A stretch of 64,000 bases of DNA from Enhydrobacter sp. (GTDB taxonomy: Bacteria; Pseudomonadota; Alphaproteobacteria; Reyranellales; Reyranellaceae): positions 1,482,473 to 1,546,472 of the forward strand of contig CP075528.1 in assembly GCA_025808875.1 (NCBI GenBank), in the 5' to 3' direction. Position 1 is the stretch's first letter. The number at the start of each line of letters is the position of its first letter. Under the pieces are notes generated by a model. It did not search any database, was not told the DNA's origin, and saw only the letters and a program-made list of their open reading frames with translations. Positions 39,315 through 47,570 of this stretch are shown here, in pieces. A program made the translations under genes and the position numbers.

Positions 39315-40549
39315 GCGCCCCGCACCGCGCGCGCCTTCTCGTACCAGCGCGACATCAGTTCGATGGCGATCCAGGTGAGGAGTGCGCTGGCGAGCAGTGT
39401 GTAGAGTGCGTTCTGCCAGCCGACGAAGTCGACGATCAGGGCGAACAAGGCGGGCGAGAAGGCGTTGACCAGCAGGATCGGCGTCGCGATCAATCCGAGG
39501 ACCGCCCCGTAGCCCTGCGCGCCGAACAGGGCTAGCGGCACCGCGCCGCGCACGATGGTGATCACGCCCTGCGATGCGCCGAGCAGGAGGGTGAAGGCGA
39601 CGAGCAGCCACAGTTCGCCGCGCGCCAACATCAGCAGCAGCAGCGCAGGCGGCAGCACGCCGATGGCGATGCGTGCCACGGTCATGGCCTTGAGGTTGCG
39701 GCCGAAGAAGATCTCGACCAGCCGGCCAGCGAACTGGCCGTGTCCCTTCAGCGACGCGACCCAAACGGCCGCCGCTCCCGCTAGTCCTGCCGCCTCGAGG
39801 AGCGGCACGAGCTGCAGCGAAACGACGCCGAACACGAAGCCGTTCAACGACATGATGAGCGCGAACAGCGCGATGCCGATGGTTCGACGCCGTCCTTCGA
39901 GGAGCGGTCCGTCCGGCGTGGCGGCTGCAGGTTTGGCGGCCGTCGCCTGGCCCGCGGTTTCGCGCCATGTCAGCCCGATCCAGTTGAGCGGCAGGCAAAC
40001 AACGAGATTGATCGCCGCGAAGATGACGAGCGTGCCGCGCCAGCCATGCTCCTCGTTGAGGTAGTGGCCGATCACCCAGAACACGGTCGAGGCATAGGCG
40101 CCATAGAGCGTGAGATAGGAGATGGCGGCCCGACCACGGCTCGGCACCGCCTGCACGAGGGCAGCGAAGGCCGCGTCGTAGAGGCACAGGCGCATGCCGA
40201 CGCCGATCACCGCCCAGGCTGCGAAGTAGGTGGCGACGTCGCGCACCAGCGAAAGGCCGAGAAGCCCGGCGGAAACGACGACCGTGCCCATCGACATCAC
40301 CGTGCGGGCCCCGATCCGGTCGATAAGTCGCCCGACCCAGGTCGAGATCAGCCCCATAACCACCAGCGCGACGCTGAAGCCGAGGAAGACCGTGCTGATA
40401 GCCCAGCCCGTCTCGGCCACGATCGGTTTGGCGAGGACTCCGAGGCAATAGTAGCTGGTGCCCCAGGCGGTGATCTGCGTGATGCCGAGCGCGTTGACCG
40501 AGATGACCAGTGGATCGCGCCACCAGCCGCGTCGTGCCGCGGCGCTCAT
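39311..40549 (-). CDS. Major facilitator superfamily transporter
   Basis: The 412-residue protein shows about twelve transmembrane helices. The loop WVGRLIDRIGARTVM between helices 2 and 3 is the MFS GxxxDRxGRR-like signature, and helices are broken by the usual central loop (about 195-215). It resembles the monocarboxylate/oxalate-type MFS group, but the substrate is unknown. Its start overlaps the stop of the upstream alpha/beta hydrolase by 4 nt, so the two may work together, for example on uptake and hydrolysis of an ester (inference). Confidence 0.88.
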   Translation of the reverse strand: MSAAARRGWWRDPLVISVNALGITQITAWGTSYYCLGVLAKPIVAETGWAISTVFLGFSVALVVMGLISTWVGRLIDRIGARTVMSMGTVVVSAGLLGLSLVRDVATYFAAWAVIGVGMRLCLYDAAFAALVQAVPSRGRAAISYLTLYGAYASTVFWVIGHYLNEEHGWRGTLVIFAAINLVVCLPLNWIGLTWRETAGQATAAKPAAATPDGPLLEGRRRTIGIALFALIMSLNGFVFGVVSLQLVPLLEAAGLAGAAAVWVASLKGHGQFAGRLVEIFFGRNLKAMTVARIAIGVLPPALLLLMLARGELWLLVAFTLLLGASQGVITIVRGAVPLALFGAQGYGAVLGLIATPILLVNAFSPALFALIVDFVGWQNALYTLLASALLTWIAIELMSRWYEKARAVRGA

Positions 40550-41259
40550 GCCGGAATATCCAGCAACTCGCGCGCCACCAGGCCGGGCGCGGAAATGATG
40601 CAGTTGTGGCCGGCCTCGATGGGACGGAAGCGGATATGCGGCATGTCCTGCACCTTCTCGTGCATGCCGGCCGACACAGGATAGCGCGGCTTGGTGCAGG
40701 CGATATAGGTCATCGGCCGCCCATTGCCCGCCGCATGGTGCATGCGGACCGGCTTGGTGTAGCAGGCCAGCGGATGCGGCGTGAGCTGGCGGTGCGTCCA
40801 GGCGGCGAGCCCGGGATCGTCGATGATCAGGCTGCCCTGGGGCGCGAAGGGCAGCACCTCGACGCCGTCGATCGTCCGCACCAGCTTCAGGCGCTTGGCG
40901 ACGATGTCCTTGGGTATGCGGCCGAAGATCGACTGCCCGTCCTGGGTGATGCCGCCGTCGACGATCACCAGGTGGGCGATCCGCTCGGGCGCCCGGTCGG
41001 TCACCATCGTGGCGATCAGGCTGCCGAAGCTGTGCCCAACCAGCACGATGTCGCTCAGTTTCTCGCGTTCCAGATAGTCCAGCGTGTCGGCAAGCAGCAG
41101 GTCGTTGTCGATTTGGGGCGAGAGCTCGGCCGCACGCTCGCCGACGCCGCGAAAGGGCAGGGCACGCGCGTCATGCCCTTCCGCCGTCAGACGGTCGAGT
41201 ACGAATCGCCAGGACCAGGCGCCCATCCAGGCACCGGGCAGGCAGAGATAGGTACGCAT
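40546..41259 (-). CDS. Alpha/beta hydrolase, plant methylesterase/EstC-like
   Basis: This 237-residue hydrolase begins LPGAWMGAWSW (oxyanion region), has the nucleophile elbow GHSFGS and the final His in EAGHNCII, matching the small alpha/beta hydrolases related to salicylate methylesterase and hydroxynitrile lyase. The acid residue is probably the Asp of the VIVDGG region or a later Asp. It is predicted to be a cytosolic esterase of unknown substrate, translationally coupled to the MFS transporter downstream. Confidence 0.85.
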   Translation of the reverse strand: MRTYLCLPGAWMGAWSWRFVLDRLTAEGHDARALPFRGVGERAAELSPQIDNDLLLADTLDYLEREKLSDIVLVGHSFGSLIATMVTDRAPERIAHLVIVDGGITQDGQSIFGRIPKDIVAKRLKLVRTIDGVEVLPFAPQGSLIIDDPGLAAWTHRQLTPHPLACYTKPVRMHHAAGNGRPMTYIACTKPRYPVSAGMHEKVQDMPHIRFRPIEAGHNCIISAPGLVARELLDIPA

Positions 41260-41310
41260 CGCCTCTCTCTGTTAGCACATGCTAGCGTTCGGCCAAGGAG
41301 GAGGATACCT

Positions 41311-42336
41311 ATGACCACCACCAACCGCCGCGTGCTGCTGAAGTCGCGTCCGCAGGGCGAGCCGAAGCCGACGGATTTCCAGATCGACGAGGCGCCGCTG
41401 CCCGAACCTAGGGAAGGAGAATATCTCTCCCGGACCGTGTGGCTGTCGCTCGATCCCTACATGCGCGGGCGCATGTCGGAGGCCAAGGGCTATGCAGCCA
41501 ATGTGAACCTCGGAGACCCCATGGTAGGAGGCACGGTCGGACAGGTCGTGAAGTCGCGCCATCCGACCTTCAAGGAGGGCGACTTCGTCGCCGAGTACTC
41601 CGGCTGGCAGAGCTACGCCCTGTCGAATGGCGCGATGTCGATGAAACTCGATCCGAGTACGGCGCCGATTTCGACCGCACTGTCGGTGCTCGGCATGCCT
41701 GGCATGACGGCGTGGTGGGGACTCATGCAGATCGGCAAGCCCAAGGCCGGCGAAACCGTCGTCGTGTCGGCGGCCTCGGGTGCGGTCGGCTCGGTCGTCG
41801 GCCAGCTCGCCAAACTGCACGGTTGCCGCGCCGTCGGTATCGCCGGCGGCAAGGACAAATGCGACTACGTGGTCAAGGAACTCGGCTTCGACGCCTGCGT
41901 CGACTATCGCGCATCGGGCGCCAATCTCTTCAAGGACATCCGGGCCGCGGCGCCCAAGGGCATCGACATCTATTTCGAGAACGTGGGCGGCGCCGTGCAG
42001 GCCGCGGTCGTGCCGCAGCTCAACGACTTCGCGCGCGTGCCCCTGTGCGGCCTGATCTCGCAGTACAACGAGATGCAGATGAGCCCGGGGCCCGACTGGC
42101 GATTGCTGCTCATCAAGCGGGCCTTGATCCAGGGCTTCATCGTGTCCGACCATTTCGCGCAGATGGAGGGCTTCTGGAAGGAAGTCCCGGTGGCGGTGAA
42201 GGCGGGCAAGATCAAATATCGCGAAGATATCGTCAAAGGCATCGAGAACGCTCCCGACGCCTTCATCGGCCTGCTGAAGGGCAGGAACTTCGGCAAGCTC
42301 CTGGTGCAGGTCTCGGACGACCCGACGCGGCGTTAG
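41311..42336 (+). CDS. NADP-dependent zinc-independent MDR oxidoreductase (PTGR/CurA-like)
   Basis: The 341-residue medium-chain reductase has WLSLDPYMRGRM, the signature of the prostaglandin reductase/curcumin reductase group, and the nucleotide-binding block VVVSAASGAVGSVVGQLAK. Zinc-binding residues are absent. Family members reduce alpha,beta-unsaturated ketones or aldehydes with NADPH. AAGGAGGAGG stands upstream of ATG 41311. Its TAG overlaps the stop of the convergent HdeD-like gene. Confidence 0.92.
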   Translation: MTTTNRRVLLKSRPQGEPKPTDFQIDEAPLPEPREGEYLSRTVWLSLDPYMRGRMSEAKGYAANVNLGDPMVGGTVGQVVKSRHPTFKEGDFVAEYSGWQSYALSNGAMSMKLDPSTAPISTALSVLGMPGMTAWWGLMQIGKPKAGETVVVSAASGAVGSVVGQLAKLHGCRAVGIAGGKDKCDYVVKELGFDACVDYRASGANLFKDIRAAAPKGIDIYFENVGGAVQAAVVPQLNDFARVPLCGLISQYNEMQMSPGPDWRLLLIKRALIQGFIVSDHFAQMEGFWKEVPVAVKAGKIKYREDIVKGIENAPDAFIGLLKGRNFGKLLVQVSDDPTRR

Positions 42337-42908
42337 GCGGCGCGGCGCTTCAGGGCCAGCCCCATGGTGATCCACGTCGCGCCGATGAAGATGAGGTCGA
42401 TCCCGAGGAAGATGCCGAGCGTGAAGAAGCTCGAAACCGGCCACTTGGCGACGATGATCAGGCCGAGCAGGAAAGTCAGGATGCCCGAGAAGACCACCCA
42501 GCCCCAGGGCGTGCCGTGCTTCATCTGCGTGGCGAGGAAGATGCGCAGCAGGCCCGACACGATCAGCGCGATGCCGAGCAGCAGGGTCAGGATCGTGGCG
42601 GCGGCGAAGGGATCGAGGATGCAGACGATGCCGGCGCCGACATAGAGAACGCCGAGCAGCAGCCAGAGGAAGAATCGACCCCACGTCTTGACGCTGAAGG
42701 CGGCGACGATCTCGGCGGCGCCGGCCATCAGCATCATGACGCCAACGATCAGGACAGCCGAGGCCGTCGCCAGGGCAACGCTGCCCAGCGCGATCACGCC
42801 GGCGATCAACGCCACGACGCCGAAGGCGACGATCCACCTCCATTTGTCGCGCAGCGCGCGGATACCCTCGGCGAGATTGTGCGGAGCCGGATTGTCGGTC
42901 GTCGACAT
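42333..42908 (-). CDS. HdeD-like DUF308 membrane protein
   Basis: This 191-residue protein has six predicted transmembrane helices in the DUF308/HdeD pattern (three repeated helix pairs, starting WRWIVAFGVVALIAGVIAL). HdeD is linked to acid resistance in E. coli, but homologues are widespread and of unknown role. ATG 42908 follows AAGGAGGAC and is preferred over the longer frame, which would run through the divergent promoter and Nudix start. Confidence 0.85.
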   Translation of the reverse strand: MSTTDNPAPHNLAEGIRALRDKWRWIVAFGVVALIAGVIALGSVALATASAVLIVGVMMLMAGAAEIVAAFSVKTWGRFFLWLLLGVLYVGAGIVCILDPFAAATILTLLLGIALIVSGLLRIFLATQMKHGTPWGWVVFSGILTFLLGLIIVAKWPVSSFFTLGIFLGIDLIFIGATWITMGLALKRRAA

Positions 42909-42994
42909 GGCGTCCTCCTTCAGTGCGGAACGGGTGGCGACGAGTTTACGTCCCGACGATGGCACTGTCCCGGGCCGTGTGTGACAATCCACGC

Positions 42995-43837
42995 ATGACC
43001 GATACCCCCAAGAAAGAGCCGGCAGCAGCGCGGCCCGCCACCACCGTTCTTCTTCTCCGCCCCTCGAAGCAGAGCGACGCCTCCTCGCCGCTGGAGGTCT
43101 TCATGGTGGTGCGCCACCACCAGATCGATTCCTTTTCCGGCGCGCTGGTGTTTCCCGGCGGCAAGCTAGAGGACGCCGATGGCGACGAACGCCTGCGCGC
43201 GCGCTGCACCGGCGCCGCCTCGATCGGTGACGAGGAACTCAAGTTCCGCGTCGCCGGCGTGCGCGAAGCCTTCGAGGAGTGCGGCATCCTGCTTGCCCAC
43301 AGGCGCGGGCGACGCGAGTTGATCGGCGCCGCGGACCTGGCTCCGATCGAGAAGCGCTGGCGCGACAGGCTCGCGAAGGACGAGGCGAGCATCGTCGACC
43401 TGGTCGAGGCGGAGGATCTCGAACTGGCGACCGATCTCATGGTGCCCTACGCGCACTGGATCACCCCGGTCTTCGTGCCCAAGCGCTTCGACACGTGGTT
43501 CTTCCTCGCCGAGGCGCCGGCCGATCAAGTGGCGTTGCATGACGGCTCGGAGTCGGTCGATTCGGTCTGGATCGGCGCCCAGGAGGCGATCGCAGAGGCC
43601 ACGGCAGGCCGGCGGACGCTGGTGCATGCCACACAGAAGAATCTCGAACTGCTGGCTGAGGGTGGCACTGTCGCCGGTGCGATCGCGCAGGCGAGGAAGC
43701 GCAAGATCGTCACCGTCCAGCCGTGGGTCGAGGCGCGCGAAGGCAAGCGGTTCCTGCACATCCCGCCCGACGCCGGCTATCGCAATCTGGTGCGCGAGAT
43801 GCCGCCGCAGGGAGGCGTTCCGCAGACCGGTCGGTAG
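42995..43837 (+). CDS. Nudix hydrolase, NUDT19-like
   Basis: The 280-residue Nudix-fold protein has a box split by an insertion. GALVFPGGKLEDAD is separated from VAGVREAFEECGILLA by about 25 residues, a layout known from eukaryotic NUDT19 (RP2), a CoA diphosphatase. The REAFEEC core keeps the catalytic Glu residues. A role in hydrolysing CoA or acyl-CoA fits the CoA-metabolism genes that follow, but is inference. ATG 42995 (MTDTPKKE) is divergent from the DUF308 gene. Confidence 0.85.
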   Translation: MTDTPKKEPAAARPATTVLLLRPSKQSDASSPLEVFMVVRHHQIDSFSGALVFPGGKLEDADGDERLRARCTGAASIGDEELKFRVAGVREAFEECGILLAHRRGRRELIGAADLAPIEKRWRDRLAKDEASIVDLVEAEDLELATDLMVPYAHWITPVFVPKRFDTWFFLAEAPADQVALHDGSESVDSVWIGAQEAIAEATAGRRTLVHATQKNLELLAEGGTVAGAIAQARKRKIVTVQPWVEAREGKRFLHIPPDAGYRNLVREMPPQGGVPQTGR

Positions 43838-43907
43838 TTCCGTTTGCGCCGATTGGGCTGGCGCGCTAAGAGCCGATGAACGAGCGTTCACTTGGAGGAA
43901 AGACGAG

Positions 43908-45350
43908 ATGGTCGGAATCGTGGCCTACGGGGCCTATGTGCCGCGCCTGCGCCTCAACCGTCAGGCGGTCTACGACGCCAACAAGTGGTTCGCCGCCGGG
44001 CTACGCGGGTTGGCCAAGGGCGAACGCTCGATGGCGAACTGGGACGAGGATTCGATCACCATGGCGGTCGAGGCCTCGCGTGATTGCCTCACCAGTCACA
44101 AGCCGGAGGACGTGCGCAGCCTCTACTTCGCGTCGACCACGCATCCCTTCAAGGATCGCCAGAACGCGGGCGTGATCGGCACGGCGCTGTCGATCGAGCA
44201 GAACCTGCTGGCGTCCGACGTCGGGGGCTCGCAGAAGGCCGGCACGTCGGCGCTGATTGCCGGACTCAACGCCTCCCGGAACGGTGCGCCCTCGCTGGTC
44301 GCCGCCGCCGACAAGCGCCTCGCGCGCGTGGCCTCGGCCAATGAATTGAACTACGGCGACGGTGCGGCGGCGCTGCTGTGCGGTACCGAGAACGTGATCG
44401 CCAAACTGGTCGGCCATCACTCGGTGTCGATGGATTTCGTCGACCACTTCCGCGGCGACGAGACCGACTTCGACTATGCCTGGGAAGAGCGGTGGATCCG
44501 CGACGAGGGCTACTCGAAAATCGTGCCGCCGGCCGTCAAGGCGGCGCTTGCGGCGTGCAAGCTCAAGGGCGGCGACGTCACCCACTTCATCATGCCGAGC
44601 CTGATGCCGGCGGTGCCCAAGCAGATGGCCAAGATCTGCGGCATCGGCGAGGGCGCGGTGCGCGACCTGCTGGGTGCCAACCTCGGCGACACCGGCGCGG
44701 CGCACGCGCTGGTCATGCTGGTCGATGCGCTGGAGACGGCCAAGGCGGGCGACAAGATCATGGTGGTCGCCTTCGGCCAGGGCGTGGACATCCTGGTGTT
44801 CGAGGTCACGCCCGAGAACGCTAGGCTGCCCAGGCGCAAGGGCCTGTCGGGCTGGATGGCGCGGCGGAAGGAAGAGAAGAACTACCTGAAGTTCCTCGCC
44901 TTCAACGAGATGCTGCCGCTTGAGAAGGGCATGCGCGCGGAGTTCGACAAGAAGACCGCGCTCTCGGTGCTGTGGCGCAAGCGCGACATGATCTACGGGC
45001 TGGTCGGCGGCAAGTGCAAGGTGTGCGGCACCGTGCAGTTCCCGCGCACCCCGATCTGCGTCAATCCCAACTGCCACGCGGTCGACAGCCAGGAGCCGTA
45101 CCGGATGGCCGGGCTCGAGGCGAACATCATGTCGTTCACCGCCGACTCGCTCACCTATTCGCCGGATCCGCCGGCCTACTACGGCATGATCACCTTCCCG
45201 GAGGGCGGCCGCTTCATGTCCGATTTCACCGACTGCGATAAGGAACAGGTGAAGGTCGGCGCCAAGCTGCGGATGACCTTCCGAATCCGTGACAACGACA
45301 TCATGCGCGGTGGCTTCAAGCGCTACTTCTGGAAGGCCGCGCCGGTTTGA
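43908..45350 (+). CDS. HMG-CoA synthase-like (Cys-to-Gln) protein fused to DUF35 Zn/OB domain
   Basis: In this 480-residue fusion, residues 1-340 are thiolase-fold and most like archaeal-type HMG-CoA synthase (VGIVAYGAYVPRLRL, SQKAGTSAL, NLGDTGAAHALVML). Residues about 355-480 are DUF35: a zinc ribbon with Cys370, Cys373, Cys384 and Cys389, then an OB fold. The three HMG-CoA synthase catalytic positions have changed: the Cys before KAGT is Gln109, the Glu of the SES motif is Thr77, and the His of FHQPN is Ile228. It is therefore unlikely to condense acetyl-CoA; a decarboxylase, acyl-CoA carrier or scaffold role is possible. TTGGAGGAAAG precedes ATG 43908. An SCP2-type thiolase follows 44 nt later. 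Confidence 0.85.
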   Translation: MVGIVAYGAYVPRLRLNRQAVYDANKWFAAGLRGLAKGERSMANWDEDSITMAVEASRDCLTSHKPEDVRSLYFASTTHPFKDRQNAGVIGTALSIEQNLLASDVGGSQKAGTSALIAGLNASRNGAPSLVAAADKRLARVASANELNYGDGAAALLCGTENVIAKLVGHHSVSMDFVDHFRGDETDFDYAWEERWIRDEGYSKIVPPAVKAALAACKLKGGDVTHFIMPSLMPAVPKQMAKICGIGEGAVRDLLGANLGDTGAAHALVMLVDALETAKAGDKIMVVAFGQGVDILVFEVTPENARLPRRKGLSGWMARRKEEKNYLKFLAFNEMLPLEKGMRAEFDKKTALSVLWRKRDMIYGLVGGKCKVCGTVQFPRTPICVNPNCHAVDSQEPYRMAGLEANIMSFTADSLTYSPDPPAYYGMITFPEGGRFMSDFTDCDKEQVKVGAKLRMTFRIRDNDIMRGGFKRYFWKAAPV

Positions 45351-45394
45351 GCTTAGAGTCTTAACCCTCAACCCCACGATCCAAGGAGACCAAC

Positions 45395-46594
45395 ATGGCA
45401 CGGGGTATCAAGGACAAGGTCGCCATTCTCGGGATGGGATGCTCCAAGTTCGGCGAGCGCTGGGACAGCGGCGCCGAGGAGCTGATGGTCGAGGCCTACA
45501 AGGAGTGCATCGCCGACTCCGGTATCGACGCCAAGCAGCTCAATGCCGCCTGGTTCTCGACCGCGATCGACGAGGTGCATGTCGGCAAGTCGGGCATCCC
45601 GCTCAGCATGACGCTGCGCCTGCCGAACATCCCGGTCACGCACGTCGAGAACATGTGCGCCTCCGGCACCGAGGCCTTCCGCGGCGCCTGCTATGCCGTT
45701 GCCTCAGGCGCGGCCGATTTCGCGCTGGCGCTCGGCGTCGAGAAGCTGAAGGACACCGGCTACGGCGGCCTGCCGGGCGGCCGCGGCGGACCGCTGCAGG
45801 CGCTGTGGAACGCCAACGGCACGGCGCCGGGCAACTTTGCCCAGCTCGCCTCGGCCTACATGGCGGCCCATAATGTGAGCTACGACGACCTCAAGAAGGC
45901 GATCGGTCATGTCTCGTGGAAGAGCCACCAGAACGGCGCCAAGAACCCCAAGGCGCATCTGCAGAAGGCCGTCGAGATGGACACCATCCTCAACGCGCCG
46001 ATGATCGCCTCGCCGCTCGGCCTGTTCGACTGCTGCGGCGTGTCGGACGGCGCGGCGGCGGCCATCGTCACCACGCCCGAGATCGCCAAGTCGCTCGGCA
46101 AGCACAACATCGTCTCGGTGAAGGCGCTGCAGCTCTCGGTGTCGAACGGCTCGGAGTCGGGCCACAATTCGTGGGACGGCAGCTACTTCCACACCACGCG
46201 CATCGCCTCGAAGAAGGCCTATGAGGAGGCCGGCATCAAGGATCCCCGCCAGGAGGTCTCGATGTTCGAGGTGCACGACTGCTTCTCGGTCACCGAGCTC
46301 GTTACCATGGAGGACCTGCACATCTCCAAGCCCGGCCAGGGCTGGAAGGACGTGCTCGACGGCTTCTACGATGCCGACGGCAAGATCCCCTGCCAGATCG
46401 ACGGTGGCCTGAAGTGCTTCGGCCATCCGATCGGCGCCTCGGGCCTGCGCATGCTCTATGAGATGTACCTGCAGTTCCAGGGCAAGGCGGGCCCCCGGCA
46501 GCTTAAGGACCCGAAGATCGGCATGACCCACAACCTCGGCGGCGCGCCGCGCGAGAACGTGTCGAGCATCGCCATCGTCGGCCGCTACGAGTAA
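45395..46594 (+). CDS. SCP2/SCPx-type thiolase
   Basis: The 399-residue thiolase has nucleophile Cys88 in ENMCASGTEA, the SCPx block VHDCFSVTELV, and GGLKCFGHPIGASG with the catalytic His. These match non-decarboxylating thiolases of the SCP2/SCPx and Ltp2 groups rather than FadA. It should cleave a 3-ketoacyl-CoA, or act as retro-aldolase partner of a DUF35 protein, as Ltp2 does in actinobacterial steroid side-chain degradation (known for that system, inferred here). AAGGAGA precedes ATG 45395. A terminator-like hairpin lies after the gene. Confidence 0.92.
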   Translation: MARGIKDKVAILGMGCSKFGERWDSGAEELMVEAYKECIADSGIDAKQLNAAWFSTAIDEVHVGKSGIPLSMTLRLPNIPVTHVENMCASGTEAFRGACYAVASGAADFALALGVEKLKDTGYGGLPGGRGGPLQALWNANGTAPGNFAQLASAYMAAHNVSYDDLKKAIGHVSWKSHQNGAKNPKAHLQKAVEMDTILNAPMIASPLGLFDCCGVSDGAAAAIVTTPEIAKSLGKHNIVSVKALQLSVSNGSESGHNSWDGSYFHTTRIASKKAYEEAGIKDPRQEVSMFEVHDCFSVTELVTMEDLHISKPGQGWKDVLDGFYDADGKIPCQIDGGLKCFGHPIGASGLRMLYEMYLQFQGKAGPRQLKDPKIGMTHNLGGAPRENVSSIAIVGRYE

Positions 46595-46610
46595 AGGGGC
46601 GAGCGAACGA

Positions 46611-46643
46611 CCCTCTCTCCGGGCGACCGGGGGGAGGGTTTTT
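46611..46643 (+). terminator. Intrinsic terminator or attenuator between thiolase and MaoC genes
   Basis: CCCTCTCTCCGG (46611-46622), loop GCGA, CCGGGGGGAGGG (46627-46638), then TTTTT (46639-46643). The 12-bp stem has two G-T pairs. It stands only 21 nt before the next ATG and before its ribosome site (GAGGAGGAG). It should separate the expression of the HMGS-like/thiolase pair from the MaoC/SDR genes, fully or partially. Confidence 0.85.
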
Positions 46644-46663
46644 CATGTGAGGAGGAGACCAGC

Positions 46664-47125
46664 ATGCAGCTCGACAAGAAGCTCATCGGACACAAGTTCA
46701 ACGCCTTCACCACGACCGTCGAGGCCGGCAAGATCCGGCTATTCTGCAAGGCCATCGGCGAGGACGACCCGATCTACGTCGACGAGGCCGCGGCCAAGGC
46801 CGCCGGCTACCGCGCGATTCCCGCGCCGCCGACCTATCTCACTGCCGTCACCAACGACGATCCCGACAAGGGCGGCCTGCTGCGCCTGCTCAACGTCGAC
46901 ATCGGCCTGATCCTGCACGGTGAGCAGCACTACGAGTATCTGGCGCCGGTGCACGCCGGCGACAGGATCACCTGCCAGCAGAAGGTCGTCGACATCTACG
47001 ACAAGAAGGGCGGGGCGCTCTGGTTCGTGGTCAGCGAGACCGAGCTCAAGGACCAGTCCGGCAAGCCGGTGGCCAAGGCCAAGGGCATCACCGTCGTGCG
47101 CAACCCCGACGCGGCCAAGAAGTAG
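46664..47125 (+). CDS. MaoC-like hydratase subunit, non-catalytic hotdog type
   Basis: This 153-residue protein has the N-terminal MaoC/FAS1-dehydratase hotdog pattern (DPIYVDEAAAKAAGYRAIPAPPTYLT). The hydratase-2 motif GDxNPxH is GEDDPIY here, with His replaced by Tyr, so it is probably the structural partner of a two-subunit enoyl-CoA hydratase, as in ChsH1/ChsH2-type pairs. It lies 11 nt before the catalytic-type MaoC gene. Confidence 0.87.
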   Translation: MQLDKKLIGHKFNAFTTTVEAGKIRLFCKAIGEDDPIYVDEAAAKAAGYRAIPAPPTYLTAVTNDDPDKGGLLRLLNVDIGLILHGEQHYEYLAPVHAGDRITCQQKVVDIYDKKGGALWFVVSETELKDQSGKPVAKAKGITVVRNPDAAKK

Positions 47126-47136
47126 GAGGACGAACC

Positions 47137-47559
47137 ATGGCAAATGCTCCGAAGTTCGCCGACGTCAAGGTGGGCGACACGCTGAAGCCGCTCGTTCTGC
47201 CGCCGATCAGCCGGCATCAACTGGCGCTCTATTGCGGCGGCTCGGGCGACCACAACCCGATCCACGTCGACATCGATTTCGCCAAGAAGTTCGGTTTCAA
47301 GGACGTGTTCGCGCACGGCATGCTGTCGATGGCTTTCCTCGGCCGTCTCGTCACCTCGTGGGTGCCGCAAGCCCAGGTGCGGAAGCTCGGTACCCGCTTC
47401 ACCTCGATCACCTGGGTGGGCGACGTCATTACGGTGAGTGGCAAGGTCACCGGCAAGCGCGAGGAGAACGGCCAGAAGCTGGTCGATCTCGAGGTCAAGT
47501 GCACCAATCAGAACGGACAGGACACGCTGCAGGGCGACGCAACGGTCGCGCTCAATTAG
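47137..47559 (+). CDS. MaoC-like (R)-specific enoyl-CoA hydratase subunit, catalytic type
   Basis: The 140-residue hotdog protein has the hydratase-2 motif GSGDHNPIHVD, containing the catalytic Asp and His, followed by FAHGMLSMAFLG. It is predicted to hydrate a trans-2-enoyl-CoA to the (3R)-hydroxyacyl-CoA together with the preceding subunit. AGGAGG precedes ATG 47137, and the SDR follows 11 nt after the stop. Confidence 0.9.
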   Translation: MANAPKFADVKVGDTLKPLVLPPISRHQLALYCGGSGDHNPIHVDIDFAKKFGFKDVFAHGMLSMAFLGRLVTSWVPQAQVRKLGTRFTSITWVGDVITVSGKVTGKREENGQKLVDLEVKCTNQNGQDTLQGDATVALN

Positions 47560-47570
47560 GAGAGACATCG

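Noticed and set aside
38823..40523. 566-codon minus-strand open frame
   Set aside because: Shifted-frame shadow of the MFS gene running on into the antisense of the SDR; Arg/Gly-rich without motifs.
43908..45350. Calling this gene a functional HMG-CoA synthase of an isoprenoid mevalonate pathway
   Set aside because: The catalytic Glu, Cys and His are all replaced, and no other mevalonate pathway gene is nearby.
44001..45401. 466-codon minus-strand open frame
   Set aside because: Antisense to the HMGS-like/DUF35 gene, with no recognisable domain or ribosome site.
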